From Okeania sp. KiyG1 (GTDB taxonomy: Bacteria; Cyanobacteriota; Cyanobacteriia; Cyanobacteriales; Microcoleaceae), in assembly GCF_014132355.1 (NCBI RefSeq), contig NZ_BLZO01000169.1:1-50878 (forward strand): DNA of 50,878 nt, in the 5' to 3' direction. Below the pieces are notes generated by a model. It was not told the origin of the DNA. It saw nothing but the letters and a program-made list of their open reading frames with translations, and did no database searches. Made by a program: the position numbers and the translations under genes. Below, piece by piece: positions 19,730-29,610 of the stretch (its first letter is position 1; each line of letters begins with the position of its first letter).

Positions 19730-19969
19730 TCAGCGTCCACTACCACGATGAGGACATTTGTCACTTTCAAGCTCAGAAGTACAAATTGTGTTTACAAAAG
19801 CTCGTATGCTTCTCTTTCTGACACGCTCGTCATGAGTTCTAGTTCGAGCAGAACCTCTGAAAAATGTAGAAGATAATGCTACTTCATTGTCAGTGATTAA
19901 AGCTTTGCTACTAGGAGCATTACCTAGCAATAATAAAAAGGAAAAAATAATCGCTGTGTAATTTTGCAT
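19730..19969 (-). CDS. patX: PatX: exported precursor ending in HRGSGR
   Basis: The 79-residue protein has a Sec-type signal peptide (MQNYTAIIFSFLLLLGNAPS, cleavage probably near SKA at 21-23). A basic middle part follows, and the extreme C-terminus is CPHRGSGR. RGSGR is the pentapeptide that inhibits HetR in heterocystous cyanobacteria. PatX is the described family of signal-peptide proteins with terminal (H)RG(S/T)GR found near hetR across filamentous cyanobacteria. Here it lies upstream of hetR on the same strand, which supports the call. An internal RGSAR at residues 38-42 is a near match to the same motif. Two cysteines (63, 72) lie close to the peptide. Processing and cell-to-cell signalling are inferred from the family. 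Confidence 0.92.
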   Translation of the reverse strand: MQNYTAIIFSFLLLLGNAPSSKALITDNEVALSSTFFRGSARTRTHDERVRKRSIRAFVNTICTSELESDKCPHRGSGR

Positions 19970-20330
19970 AGGTTTTATCCGTGTGAGAGTATCTATTCTC
20001 TGATACGGATATTGAAGAGAGAATCAGGATGTTTTGAAATAACTTATGAATTTAATTTGCTTTTATACCGATTTTTAGCACTAAAATATTTACCAATAAT
20101 TGTGGGGAGTAAGTAATACTAGGACTGAAAAAAAGGGGGTTAAGTAAAAGAATATTAAAGTGGGTTGACGAATAGAAGCGGATTTAAAATTCAAACCTCA
20201 ATTAATTCTAAAGATTATGAAAGAATGAAAACGAAGCTTCAACTATCTACCCATTATTATCCGGTTTAGATAGCCCCCATTCAGTAAATAAAAAATAAAA
20301 TTATTAACAGGTTGATGGCCTACAGCAGTT

Positions 20331-20800
20331 TTTAGATGGGTAAACCACAGTTAAAAAGTTAGGTGGTAGGTGTTATACCAAGCTTGAAAAAAGAATATTA
20401 CAAATAGTTTTACTCCTTTAGATGTGTAGATGTGAAATAATTTCGGTGAAATTACTGTATTGTTAAAGTTTTGAGTTCTAAAAATATTACTTTTAACTGT
20501 CAGACCTGTGTCTTATATCATGTCCGGATAATTAGTGATAAAAAAAACTTCCTCTTTCTTCTTCTTTCTTTCCTCCTGAGTCCTGAATCCTGAGTCGTTT
20601 ATTTATAACTATTTAACCGGACATGATATTACATTCTGTTGGTGTAGCCTTTCCGCAGGAAATGGAAACCTCAGAATTACGCACTGGATGCATGACTTTT
20701 GACTTCCGTGAAACGGTATTAGGTGGTAGGTGAAACAAGGGCTACGAATCTCACAATAGACTGCTGACTTTGTGGTCTACTCGGATGAAAAGCGCTGTAA
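20331..20800. mobile_element. MITE family C, carrying an inserted family D element
   Basis: The left end TACAGCAGTTTTTAGATGGG and the right end CTCGGATGAAAAGCGCTGTA are imperfect inverted repeats. The same ends are seen at 33411-33522, 10665, 4722 and 16170. The family D element at 20515-20629 lies inside. Confidence 0.5.
20515..20629. mobile_element. MITE family D
   Basis: Bounded by ATATCATGTCCGG and CCGGACATGATAT. The interior has pyrimidine-rich CTTCTTCTTTC and TCCTGAG repeats, as in the copy at 38385-38513. Confidence 0.75.
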
Positions 20801-20904
20801 AATTTTATTTTTTTTTGTCAAAAAATTTACATGAGTATTACCTACTAATTCAAAAATTCTGGTAAAATATAGAATTAGTCAAAACTCGCAAAAATTAACT
20901 TAAA

Positions 20905-21432
20905 ATGGAAAAAGGATTCATTTTGTGGTTTACAGGCTTAAGTGGAGCTGGGAAAACAACTATAAGTAAGGTTGTGGCAGAAAAGTTAAGAGAAAGAGGT
21001 CGTAAAGTAGAAATATTAGATGGAGATATAGTTAGAGAAAATCTATCAAAAGGGTTGACTTTTAGTAAAGAAGACCGAGATATAAATGTCCGGAGAATTG
21101 GATTTGTAGCTCATCTCCTTAGCCGTAACGGAGTAGTAGCAATTACCGCAGCAATTAGTCCCTACAGAGAAATACGCAATCAAATTAGGGAAATGGATGA
21201 AAACTTTATAGAAGTATATATAAACGCACCTTTAGCAGTATGTGAAAAACGTGATGTAAAAGGATTATATGCCAGAGCTAGGGCAGGAGAAATTAAAAAT
21301 TTCACTGGTATTGATGACCCTTACGAGCCACCAGAAAGTCCAGAAATTATTTGTTGCACAGATAAAGAAACATTAGAGGAAAGTGTAGCTCATATAATTA
21401 GTAGTTTAGAAAAATCAGGTCATTTGGCGTAA
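20905..21432 (+). CDS. cysC: adenylylsulfate kinase (APS kinase)
   Basis: Phosphorylates adenosine 5'-phosphosulfate to PAPS, the sulfate donor for sulfotransferases and for sulfate reduction. The 175-residue protein shows the P-loop GLSGAGKTT at residues 11-19, [16 protein letters not shown], the family signature [20 protein letters not shown], and [24 protein letters not shown] near the C-terminus. The length is normal and no sulfurylase domain is fused. The gene is followed after 24 bp by a Wza-like exporter with its own good ribosome binding site (AGGGAGGG), so they are probably co-transcribed. This pairing suggests PAPS may serve sulfation of an exported polysaccharide, which is inference. 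Confidence 0.94.
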   Translation: MEKGFILWFTGLSGAGKTTISKVVAEKLRERGRKVEILDGDIVRENLSKGLTFSKEDRDINVRRIGFVAHLLSRNGVVAITAAISPYREIRNQIREMDENFIEVYINAPLAVCEKRDVKGLYARARAGEIKNFTGIDDPYEPPESPEIICCTDKETLEESVAHIISSLEKSGHLA

Positions 21433-21455
21433 AAAAAATAGGGAGGGAATCAGCA

Positions 21456-23111
21456 ATGAGGCAAAATAAATCTAGAGACCGCGAAGATGAAATTTTGCTA
21501 ATAAAATCTTTATCCAAAAATCTAAGTTATGGAGTAATAGTTTTATTATGCAGTTGCTGGAGATTGACATATTCTGCACAAGCTCAACCCCTCTCTCAAA
21601 AATTTCAGACCCCACCAGCAAACTCAACTTTACCCAAATTTACAGAATCTTGGCCTGAAGGTACGGAACCAAAACCACCACTGCTTCCTCCAGCACCAGA
21701 ACCAATATCTATTCCTGAACCAGAAACTCCTTTGCCAGACTCAACAGCATATACACTCGGCAGTGGCGATCGCGTTCAAATAGATATCTTCAATATGCCA
21801 GAATATAGTGGAGAAAATGGCCAGCATAAAGTACAAATTGATGGGACTCTTAATTTGCCATTGATAGGTAATGTATTGGTTGAGGGAAAGACTTTAGATG
21901 AAGCAAAAGAATTAATTCAAGAAAAATACGGGGAATATCTACAAATATCTATAGTTAATCTCAATCTCTTAGCAGCACGTCCATTAAAAATAGCGATCGC
22001 TGGAGAGGTCCAACATCCTGGTTCGTATACTATTTCTCCTATTGTTGATGGAGGGGAGGATGTTCAAGGTGGGACTCAATTACCTACAGTGACTAAAGCG
22101 TTACAGGTTGCAGGTGGAGTGACGACTTCAGCAGATATTAGGCAAATCAAAATTCGTCGTACCCTACTCAATGCTCCAGAGCAAGTCATTAGTATTAATT
22201 TATGGGAACTACTGCAAGAGGGTAATTTGCGTCAAGATATTCCTCTGCGGGATGGGGATACTTTATTTGTCCCTAGTATTACTGAAGTTAATCCAGTAGA
22301 GTCTGCTCAATTAGTAAATGCTAATTTTGCTGGTACTAATACTCAACCTATCAATATTGCTGTGGTGGGAGAGGTGGCACGACCTGGTCCATATATATTA
22401 GAAACAGGTATTGACCAAAGTCTGCTTTCAGCTACAGAAGAAAATTTAGATTCTACGGAAGCAGATAATAATGTTTCATCTGCTCAAAATACTAAGTTGC
22501 ATACTGTTACTAAGGCAATAAAAATGGCAGGGGGTATTACTCCATCTGCGGATATTCGACAAATTAGGGTGCGCAGACTAACTCGTGCTGGTACGGAACA
22601 AATTATTAAAGTAGACCTTTGGCAACTTCTGCAAAATGGGGATTTAAACCAGGACTTAGTTTTAGAGTCAGGGGATACAATTTATGTTCCAGTAGCAGAT
22701 GAAGTTAATTTGGATGAATTAGCGGAAGTTACTGCATCAAGTTTTTCTCCTGGTAATCTAAAAATTAATTTGATTGGAGAAGTTGTTAACCCTGGACTAA
22801 TTTCTATGGTTCCGAATAGTACGCTTAATCAAGCTTTATTAGCGGCAGGGGGTTTTAACCAGGGAAGAGCTGAAACTGAAGAAGTGGAGCTTATTCGTCT
22901 TAATCCAAATGGTACGGTTACTCGTCGTCAGGTACAAGTAGATTTTTCTGCGGAAGTTAATGAGGAAACTAATCCTACTTTACTTAATAATGATGTGATT
23001 TTAGTTGGTCGTTCTGGTCGAGCGGCTTTGAGTGATAATGTTAGGGGTGTTTTAGCTCCTTTTAGTCCTATTAACAGAATTTTAGGGGTATTTTTAGATA
23101 TTTTTGATTAA
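21456..23111 (+). CDS. polysaccharide export protein (Wza-like, SLBB domains)
   Basis: The 551-residue exported protein is a candidate outer-membrane/periplasmic component of exopolysaccharide secretion. Residues 1-44 hold a long signal sequence (YGVIVLLCSCWRLTYSAQAQ). A proline-rich linker follows. The polysaccharide-export (PES) domain starts at YTLGSGDRVQIDIFNMPEYS. Three SLBB-type repeats follow, each beginning with a GEV-(Q/A/V)-(H/R/N)-PG motif (IAGEVQHPGSYTI, VVGEVARPGPYIL, LIGEVVNPGLISM). The first two repeats share the near-identical core TKA-(L/I)-(Q/K)-(V/M)-AGG-(V/I)-T, suggesting internal duplication. It lies between cysC and, after a 2.4-kb repeat region, a Wzc-like kinase in the same orientation. 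Confidence 0.9.
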   Translation: MRQNKSRDREDEILLIKSLSKNLSYGVIVLLCSCWRLTYSAQAQPLSQKFQTPPANSTLPKFTESWPEGTEPKPPLLPPAPEPISIPEPETPLPDSTAYTLGSGDRVQIDIFNMPEYSGENGQHKVQIDGTLNLPLIGNVLVEGKTLDEAKELIQEKYGEYLQISIVNLNLLAARPLKIAIAGEVQHPGSYTISPIVDGGEDVQGGTQLPTVTKALQVAGGVTTSADIRQIKIRRTLLNAPEQVISINLWELLQEGNLRQDIPLRDGDTLFVPSITEVNPVESAQLVNANFAGTNTQPINIAVVGEVARPGPYILETGIDQSLLSATEENLDSTEADNNVSSAQNTKLHTVTKAIKMAGGITPSADIRQIRVRRLTRAGTEQIIKVDLWQLLQNGDLNQDLVLESGDTIYVPVADEVNLDELAEVTASSFSPGNLKINLIGEVVNPGLISMVPNSTLNQALLAAGGFNQGRAETEEVELIRLNPNGTVTRRQVQVDFSAEVNEETNPTLLNNDVILVGRSGRAALSDNVRGVLAPFSPINRILGVFLDIFD

Positions 23112-23114
23112 TTT

Positions 23115-23177
23115 GGAAGGAAGAGGGAAGAAGGAAGAAGGAAGAAGGAAGAAGGAAGAAGGAAGTAGGAAGTAGGG
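23115..23177. repeat. GAAGGAA heptanucleotide array (STRR)
   Basis: Six or more tandem 7-bp purine units starting just after the exporter stop codon, grading into GGAAGTA variants. Confidence 0.85.
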
Positions 23178-23364
23178 AAAATATTGCGTTTGATATATCA
23201 GTAGCTCCATATAATAGTAGGGAACAGGCAATAGTGGGAAAAACTTTTCCTCATACAAATATTTGCTCAAAGCTTTATATAATTTTAGTGATGTTTATTA
23301 AGCTGTTAAAAATTTGTTAAACATTTAAGCTATATATCTCAATTTTGGGAAAGCCAACAGGCAA

Positions 23365-23499
23365 AATATAGTATTACGAAAAGCAGTCCCAAACGCTTTT
23401 AGCAATGGGATAGAGGAGCCAGTGCGTTGGGCGGGTCTCCCGACTTGAAGCAACTGGCGTGGTGTTGTAGTTCACCCCGTTAAGGTAACACTTAATTAA
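23365..23499 (+). pseudogene. tnpB 3'-end relic
   Basis: Encodes NIVLRKAVPNAFSNGIE, then an insertion with a stop codon, then RGVVVHPVKVTLN, the TnpB C-terminal signature also present in the relic at 1496. The 42-bp insertion (about 23417-23458) begins GCCAGTGCG and ends CAACTGGC, so it is itself a palindromic repeat. Nothing of the upstream tnpB remains. Confidence 0.75.
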
Positions 23500-23559
23500 A
23501 ACACTTGTCTAGGAATATTTTTCTATAGATTTAGTAACTATAAAACTAAACTTGGTCTT

Positions 23560-23723
23560 ATATAGAATCCGGTTATATAGTATATGTTGATAATTCTATA
23601 ATTACTTAAATATTTAATCTCCCCCACTCCCCACTCCCCACTCCCCTACTCCCCTCCTGGGAGGGGTTAGGGGTGGGTCCCCTACTTCCAACTATACAAT
23701 CACTATTAAACCGGATTTTATAT
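23560..23723. mobile_element. MITE family D variant
   Basis: Ends ATATAGAATCCGGTTATATA and ACCGGATTTTATAT. The interior has CCCCACTCCCCACTCCCCTA heptamer-like repeats. Confidence 0.6.
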
Positions 23724-23797
23724 TAGCTGAGAATTAAAATTATTGAATAAAGATATGTAGCAGTTCTAGGTCTGCTATGAAATATTATTAAATTTAT

Positions 23798-24096
23798 GTA
23801 AGCATTTCCTGCGGAATGCGGAGCTAACAGCTATTAGCAGTCAGCTATCAGCTATCATGATGAGGTTTTAATGAATATAGACTGTTGAGCGCCAGCTTTT
23901 ATAGTTAGTAGTCGTGTAAAAATAACTTGAACAGTTTTTTTAATGGAAGCTATATTTCACAATTTATCCCAGATAAAATTTGTACAACTTATTATTACAT
24001 GGCTCCTTAAGTATAAATTCTGCCTAAATTAGTAAAGCTTTTATCTAAAACTAAAAGCAATAGCTGATGGCTAATAGCTGACAGCTGAATGCTTAC
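23798..24096. mobile_element. MITE family M (299 bp) with 8-bp target duplication
   Basis: Terminal inverted repeats GTAAGCATT... and CTGAATGCTTAC are flanked on both sides by AAATTTAT (23790-23797 and 24097-24104). The element splits a duplicated copy of the sequence upstream of the kinase gene: the uninterrupted form is at about 25457-25513. Confidence 0.85.
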
Positions 24097-24415
24097 AAAT
24101 TTATCTTGCTTGAGTGACAGTAATAATACCAATTTGAAAAAAGAATGCTACAAAAAGGTAGACCTCGATCGGATATGCTTAAAAATAGCTAGTATAGTTC
24201 ATTTTAGAGAGTTATTTATATCGTTTTTCCATTTTTTTAAACATTTATCCCTTCTTCCTTCTTCCCTCTTCTTTCTTTCGTACGGACTATGCAACGTCCC
24301 TACCATTTGTAACAAACATTTATCACGCTTGGTATGACTTTATTTTTGGGGTTGCACGCTATGGAATGATATTGCCAAAAATTAGTTAGAATTTGACTAA
24401 AAAAAACCATTAATT

Positions 24416-24637
24416 AGAGTTTGTTGAAAAAGTCTTGTGAGTGAGGGGAGGAGTCAGGAGTTAGGGGAATTATAGAGGAGATAGTAGGAAGAATCGGATA
24501 TAGTGATTTTTCTGCCCAACTCTTGACCAAAATCCTAAATTTTTGAATCATTACCACCTAAAACCTAGCACTTTTTGATACTTAAAAAGGCACTTACCTT
24601 TATCTGTAAAGACTTTTAGATTTAATCAGCAATCCCT
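24416..24637. mobile_element. MITE family A, copy 5
   Basis: Starts AGAGTTTGTTGAAAAAGTCT and ends AATCAGCAATCCCT, flanked by TTAATT/AATTAA. Its interior shares AAAGGCACTTACCTTTATCT with copy 1 and CTGCCCAACT with copy 4. Confidence 0.7.
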
Positions 24638-24976
24638 AATTAATCATTCTAGCAATTGATTAATCCAAAATCAAATTCAATCAAAAATCTAAAATCATTC
24701 GTCACTGTACAAGGTCTTATTTTTAACTTTTAAATTTATAAATATGAAACTCGAAAAAAATTCCCTAACAGAGAATATAAAATTAAGATGCGTCTTAGTT
24801 TAGAATTAAAATTATTGAATGAAGATACAGGGTGTTTCATATCAGTGATGTGTATCTGTGGCGGACAATATGCCTGCAATACAAAAATTCGTGCGTTGTC
24901 AAAAGAGAAGATGATTGAGAGAATGGTAAATTATAGAACTCATTTGCTATCTTCATAAATACTAAGTTTTTTTAGC

Positions 24977-25011
<35 letters not shown>

Positions 25012-25541
25012 TAATACCATTTCTCACGCATTTTTGCTACATCTCCTAGGGAGTAGAGAGTAAGGAGTGGGGAGTAGGTAGTAGGGTTCAAAGGTATAAG
25101 ATATTTTGTATTAATGCCGATAATTCTCTACATTCATTACTGAATCATTATTATTACTTAATAACTGAAGTTCATCGGAAGTATAGTATTATTTTTGGGA
25201 ATTGGTATAACAGAGAAGAGGGAATATGTGGGGAGAAATAATACAAAAAATTCAACACTCCTTCAGATGATTTTTCCTAAAAATTGATGCGCAAAAATAC
25301 TTGACTACCATAATTATATAGATATCAAATGGGTTCTATACAATTTGATCGAGGAAAAAGCCAATTTCGCTATAATTCATTTTTTCATCTGACAATGCAA
25401 AAATTCGAGCGTTAATGTTTTTACCTCATATACCACCGAATCTACTGTATATAATAGTTGCAGGTCTGCCATGGAAATTTTTAAAATTATCTTGCTTGAG
25501 TCACAGTAATAACTTGATTTTTAACTTGGAAATTTATAGAT

Positions 25542-27959
25542 ATGGAACCAGAAAAAAACTCTCAATTATCTTTATATAATAATCGCGGTCAACTCTTAGA
25601 CCGGAGGAAAAATTTTAATCAGAATCAATATATCTATGAAGCTGAATTTCATCAACTAGAGGAAAAATTATCTCCAAAAGAAAATAAAATTTGGAATTTA
25701 GTATGTCATCGTTTTTTCTTGATTTTCAGTGTCGCAACTACCACAACAACAGGAGCATATTTCTGGACTTTAAATCAGATTCCTATATATCAGGGAAAAT
25801 TTCAAATATTAGTTGAACCAGTTACAATTACTAATTCAGTCAATTATCAATTAGGCACAGAAACAGGAAATTTAACTACAAATTCTCAAGAAAATTGGCA
25901 GCAACAAGCAGCTAAAATTATTTATGGCACAGGGGAAGACAGAATCACTTCATATCCCAACCAAAATATTCAACAAAATCAAGAATTAGATAAGTATGGC
26001 TTAGATTATAAATCTCAAATTCAAGTCTTAAAAAGTCCGCAATTTATGCAGCCAATAATTGCGGAGATACAAAAAGAATATCCGGAAATAAATTATAATT
26101 CTTTGTTTAAAAAACCCGATAGGCAACTGTTTAGTCAAGAGAAACTAAAAATTGAAAGATTAGACAATACAAAAATCATAGAAGTTAGTTATCGAGATTC
26201 GGATGCAAAAAAAATTCAGTTTGTCTTAGATAAACTGGCAGCAGCTTACACTGAGTATGGTCAGAATGACCGGGAAACTAATACTGATAAAGGATTGAAT
26301 TTTATTGAAGAAGAAATTTCAAAAAATCAACAAAAAACCAAAGAATTACGGCAGAAATTACAGCAGCTACAGCAGGAATATCTGTTTATTAACCCAGAAC
26401 TTAAAAGTCAAGAATTAGCAGCAGAAAGTAATCAAATTCAATCACAAAAACTAGAGAATAAAATATTATTAGACCAACAGCGATCGCTCTATGCTATGCT
26501 ACAGAGTCAGTTGGGAATTAATCCAGAAGAAGCTTTGATTGCTTCAGCTTTAAGTCAAGCAGCAAGATATCAATCATTACTAAATCAATTACAGGAAGTA
26601 GAAACAACAATTGCTCTAGAATCAGCTCGATTTAAAGAAAAAGCACCTCAAATGCAAGCTTTATATCAAAGACGAGAAAAATTACTACCTTTGTTAAATC
26701 AAGAAGCAGAAAAAGTTATTGGCAGAGATATAGAAGAAGTAAGTAAGAAGGCTTTGGCTTTTCAAGACTCAGTTCGCTTAGAGTTAATTCATAAAATGAT
26801 TTTGGCTGCTAATCAAATTGAAGTCCTGGAAGTCCGGGGTAAAGTATTAGATGAAGCTGAGGCAAAATTAAATGAATATATTGCAAAAATGCCAGAAGTA
26901 GTAGGGAGTTATCAAGAAATTCAGCAAGAATTAAAAAATTCAAATAATATACTCAAAGATTTGTTAGAAAAACAACAGCAACTACAGATAGAAGTAGTAT
27001 TTGAAAAAGTACAACCTTGGGAATTAATTGCACCACCAGAATTGCTGAAAACTCAAAATGGTCAGTTAGTAACAATATCTCCAAATATGATATTAAATCT
27101 TGCCCTGGGAGGAGTAACAGGATTAGTATTAGGAATATTATTAGCTAAATTAGGAGAAGGATTTCAACAAGATGTTTTTCAAACACCAAAAGAAGTCAAA
27201 AAATCTATTGGGTTGCCATTGCTAGGAATAATTCCTATACATGAACAAAGAAATTGGATGAACGATGAACTAAAAGAAAATAACAGTTCATCTTTAGTAT
27301 TATATCCCTCAGCTTTTCAAGAAGCCTTCCGTACTTTAAATGCTAATATTCGTCTACTAAATATAGAAAATCCCATTCATTCTTTTGTAATTAGTTCCGC
27401 AACACCAGGAGATGGTAAATCTACAGTAGCAGGTCATTTGGCCAGGGCAGCTGCCGCTATGGGTCAACGAGTCCTATTAATAGATGCCGACCTCCGTTGT
27501 CCACAGATTCATAATATGATGGGACTTTCTAATCAACAGGGTTTGAGTAGCATAATTGCCGATGGTGTGCCAATAGAAACTGCAATTCAGCGATCGCCCG
27601 TGGATGAAAATCTATTTGTTTTAACATCTGGCCCAATTCCGCCAGACCCAACGAAAATTTTGTCCTCACCGCAGATGCACCAATTAATTCAAGATGCAGC
27701 TACAACTTTTGATTTAGTTATTTGCGACACAGCACCATTATTGGGTCGAGCAGATGCTAGTTTATTATCAGCTTGTACTAATGGATTAATGTTAGTAGTG
27801 GGGTTAGGTAAGACAGAGCGAGAAGCTTTAAGTTTAGCTCTAGATGATTTGAGTATGGCAGGAGTACCGATGTTGGGAATAGTTGGTAATGGCGATCGAG
27901 CTGATTCTTATTATCAGCGATATTATGATTATGATTATGATTATATTCAGTCACGTTAA
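25542..27959 (+). CDS. Wzc-like polysaccharide co-polymerase / BY-type tyrosine kinase
   Basis: The 805-residue inner-membrane protein sets exopolysaccharide chain length and export through autophosphorylation. Order: short cytoplasmic N-terminus, first membrane helix at about 55-80 (FLIFSVATTTTTGAYFWTLN), Wzz-type periplasmic domain, long coiled coil at about 260-500, second membrane helix at about 517-540 (LGGVTGLVLGILLAKLGEGF), then the BY-kinase domain. The kinase shows Walker A SSATPGDGKST (about 618-628), the Walker A' motif VLLIDADLRCP (about 644-654) and Walker B FDLVICDTAP. The last residues YYQRYYDYDYDY form the tyrosine cluster that is autophosphorylated. With the Wza-like gene and cysC it suggests an EPS export locus. 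Confidence 0.93.
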   Translation: MEPEKNSQLSLYNNRGQLLDRRKNFNQNQYIYEAEFHQLEEKLSPKENKIWNLVCHRFFLIFSVATTTTTGAYFWTLNQIPIYQGKFQILVEPVTITNSVNYQLGTETGNLTTNSQENWQQQAAKIIYGTGEDRITSYPNQNIQQNQELDKYGLDYKSQIQVLKSPQFMQPIIAEIQKEYPEINYNSLFKKPDRQLFSQEKLKIERLDNTKIIEVSYRDSDAKKIQFVLDKLAAAYTEYGQNDRETNTDKGLNFIEEEISKNQQKTKELRQKLQQLQQEYLFINPELKSQELAAESNQIQSQKLENKILLDQQRSLYAMLQSQLGINPEEALIASALSQAARYQSLLNQLQEVETTIALESARFKEKAPQMQALYQRREKLLPLLNQEAEKVIGRDIEEVSKKALAFQDSVRLELIHKMILAANQIEVLEVRGKVLDEAEAKLNEYIAKMPEVVGSYQEIQQELKNSNNILKDLLEKQQQLQIEVVFEKVQPWELIAPPELLKTQNGQLVTISPNMILNLALGGVTGLVLGILLAKLGEGFQQDVFQTPKEVKKSIGLPLLGIIPIHEQRNWMNDELKENNSSSLVLYPSAFQEAFRTLNANIRLLNIENPIHSFVISSATPGDGKSTVAGHLARAAAAMGQRVLLIDADLRCPQIHNMMGLSNQQGLSSIIADGVPIETAIQRSPVDENLFVLTSGPIPPDPTKILSSPQMHQLIQDAATTFDLVICDTAPLLGRADASLLSACTNGLMLVVGLGKTEREALSLALDDLSMAGVPMLGIVGNGDRADSYYQRYYDYDYDYIQSR

Positions 27960-28283
27960 GAAGAAATGAAGTAGTCTTACTAACTATCTCAATAACACTA
28001 GGATTTACTTTATTTGTAGAGAAAATTATTTTGATATTTTGTCAACAGAATGGAGATTTTTATGTTGTCTCAGCGACTCTTCAACAATGAATAATGAATA
28101 ATGAATAATGAATAATTACCTCTCCTTGAAAGAAGAGGATTGACAAATTCATGAAAATTTTTATTCTCTTGGTCGATTGGATATGGTTAGGAAACCCATC
28201 CATCCCATCCTAACGGACTGCTCCGCAAACGACCGCTTATTATCCCCTTAAAAGGGGAGGCTTTAAACCACAATTTTTCGGTA
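27960..28283. other. intergenic: heptamer array and family B element
   Basis: A GAATAAT heptamer array is at 28086-28116. An inverted family B element runs from about 28117 (ACCTCTCCTTGAAAG) to 28284 (AATTTTTCGGTAA). No gene is seen. Confidence 0.65.
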
Positions 28284-29178
28284 ATTAAAGTTAGTCTGTT
28301 TGCTGGTAGTTTTCTTATTCTGATAACATCAACGTTGTTCATGTTTCCAATGATATCTTATCCCTTGGAGAAATTGTGGTATGACTATCAAGATGAGCCT
28401 TTAAGTATAAGGTGTGTAGAAACAGAGAATCAAATATATGTTCGAGATAAACCTCAATTAATTACTGGATAATTTTACGGTTTTCAAGACTATTATGTTT
28501 ACGAATTAAGGATTAACAGACCTGGTAAATTAGTCGTTTCAGAGGGAGATAATTTATATTTGTTTGACCGCTCATTAGGAGGAATAATTTCAGGCGAGAA
28601 TAAGATTTCAAAAGAAATATTTTCTGGTATTTATTATTTAGGTATAAGCAGTTGTTGGACTTATCCTGAATTGTATAATCATACAGAAAAAAAATCTGAA
28701 ATTTGGTATGTAGGAGAACCTCCAGCAAATGAAAGTAAAGTAAGCATTCAGCAGTCAGCCATCAGCTATCAGCTATTGCTTTTAGTTTAGGATAAAAGCT
28801 TTATTAATGTCTTACGACAAAAGTTGCCTCCTTTGTTCTTAAAGTCTATTTTAATTTAAACACTGTCCTTAAAAGAAACACTCTTGCTGCTGATAGCTGA
28901 CAGCTAATAACTGAATGCTTACAAAGTAAATGGAAAAGTAAAGGGCAACCAAGGGATGTAATACCATTTTCAAAAAATACTGTAACAGTGCTTTATTCTG
29001 TTGGTAGGAGTTTTGAAATTAATACTGTAGCGACCTTTTTTGAATTTGGTATAACAGGACCGTGGATTGAAGATTGTGATGCAGAAGATGAATCTTATTA
29101 TAATAATCGTCCTTATGAAATAAGCATCTATCTAAATACAAACTGGTCTTTAACTTATTTCATCTACATAATAATCTT
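28284..29178 (+). pseudogene. secreted-protein pseudogene interrupted by a MITE
   Basis: A frame begins next to a family B element with a signal-like stretch (KVSLFAGSFLILITSTLFMF) and continues WYDYQDEPLSIRCVETENQI. It meets TAA at 28470-28472 (expected Gln) and resumes FYGFQDYYVYELRINRPGKL and GIYYLGISSCWTYPELYN up to ANESK. There a 183-bp MITE (28740-28922) is inserted. Removing the MITE and one target copy restores the frame: ESK-WKSKGQPRDVIPFSKN, then EINTVATFFEFGITGPWIED. Another family B element cuts the 3' end at about 29179. So the gene carries one nonsense codon, one insertion and two truncated ends. The family is unknown; the signal-like N-terminus and Tyr-rich body suggest an exported protein. 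Confidence 0.65.
28740..28922. mobile_element. MITE family M (183 bp) with 8-bp target duplication
   Basis: Perfect 12-bp terminal inverted repeats GTAAGCATTCAG / CTGAATGCTTAC, flanked by AAAGTAAA on both sides (28732-28739 and 28923-28930). Inserted in the coding frame of the surrounding pseudogene. Confidence 0.92.
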
Positions 29179-29610
29179 TACCGAATTATTAATTATTAAT
29201 TATTAATTATTAAATAATTCGCGCCTTGAAGCCTCCCCTTTTAAGGGGAAAAAGCGGTCGTAGCGGAGCTTCCCGTAGTGGACTGTTTCATCTTAAATGT
29301 TGCATTAGAAAATGGGGTGATGGGAACCCACCCCTCGCCCCTCCCCTCCGGTGGAGGGTAATTTGGGGGTGATGGGGGATGGGGTGACGAAAAAAGCGCT
29401 CTGCACTATTTTAGGTGAAACAGTCCAGTAGGGTGGGATGGCGTTTGCTAACGCACAACTAAGTTAACGCGTAGCGTCCCGGAGGGAACGGTCTCCTCGC
29501 CATATCCATGAGACCAAGAAAAAAGAAATAATATCTCCTGATATTCAATTCCGTAGCGGTTTTAACCAGAGGTAATTATCAATTATCCATCATCCATTAT
29601 CAATTAATGA
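29179..29610. mobile_element. family B element split by another MITE
   Basis: Matches 14410-14635 (TTGAAGCCTCCCCTTTTAAG, GGGTGGGATGG, ATATTCAATTCCGTAGCGG) but is interrupted at 29279-29427. Confidence 0.7.
29279..29427. mobile_element. MITE family G (149 bp) with 4-bp target duplication
   Basis: Ends TGGACTGTTTCATCTTAAAT and TTTTAGGTGAAACAGTCCA are inverted repeats, flanked by GTAG on both sides (29275-29278 and 29428-29431). The empty site CTTCCCGTAGGGTGGG is present at about 14502-14517, so the insertion boundaries are exact. The core is G-rich on both sides. Confidence 0.9.

Larger units (their letters stand above)
19970..20904. other. intergenic, nested MITEs upstream of cysC
   Basis: 935 bp with no gene. 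A family C element spans about 20331-20800, and a family D element (20515-20629) lies inside it. Copies of TTAGGTGGTAGGTG occur at about 20360 and 20720. Confidence 0.6.

Noticed and set aside
24089-24337. Open frame of 82 codons starting CTGAATGCTTAC
   Set aside because: It begins in the terminal repeat of a MITE and runs through a duplicated leader; no protein-like pattern.
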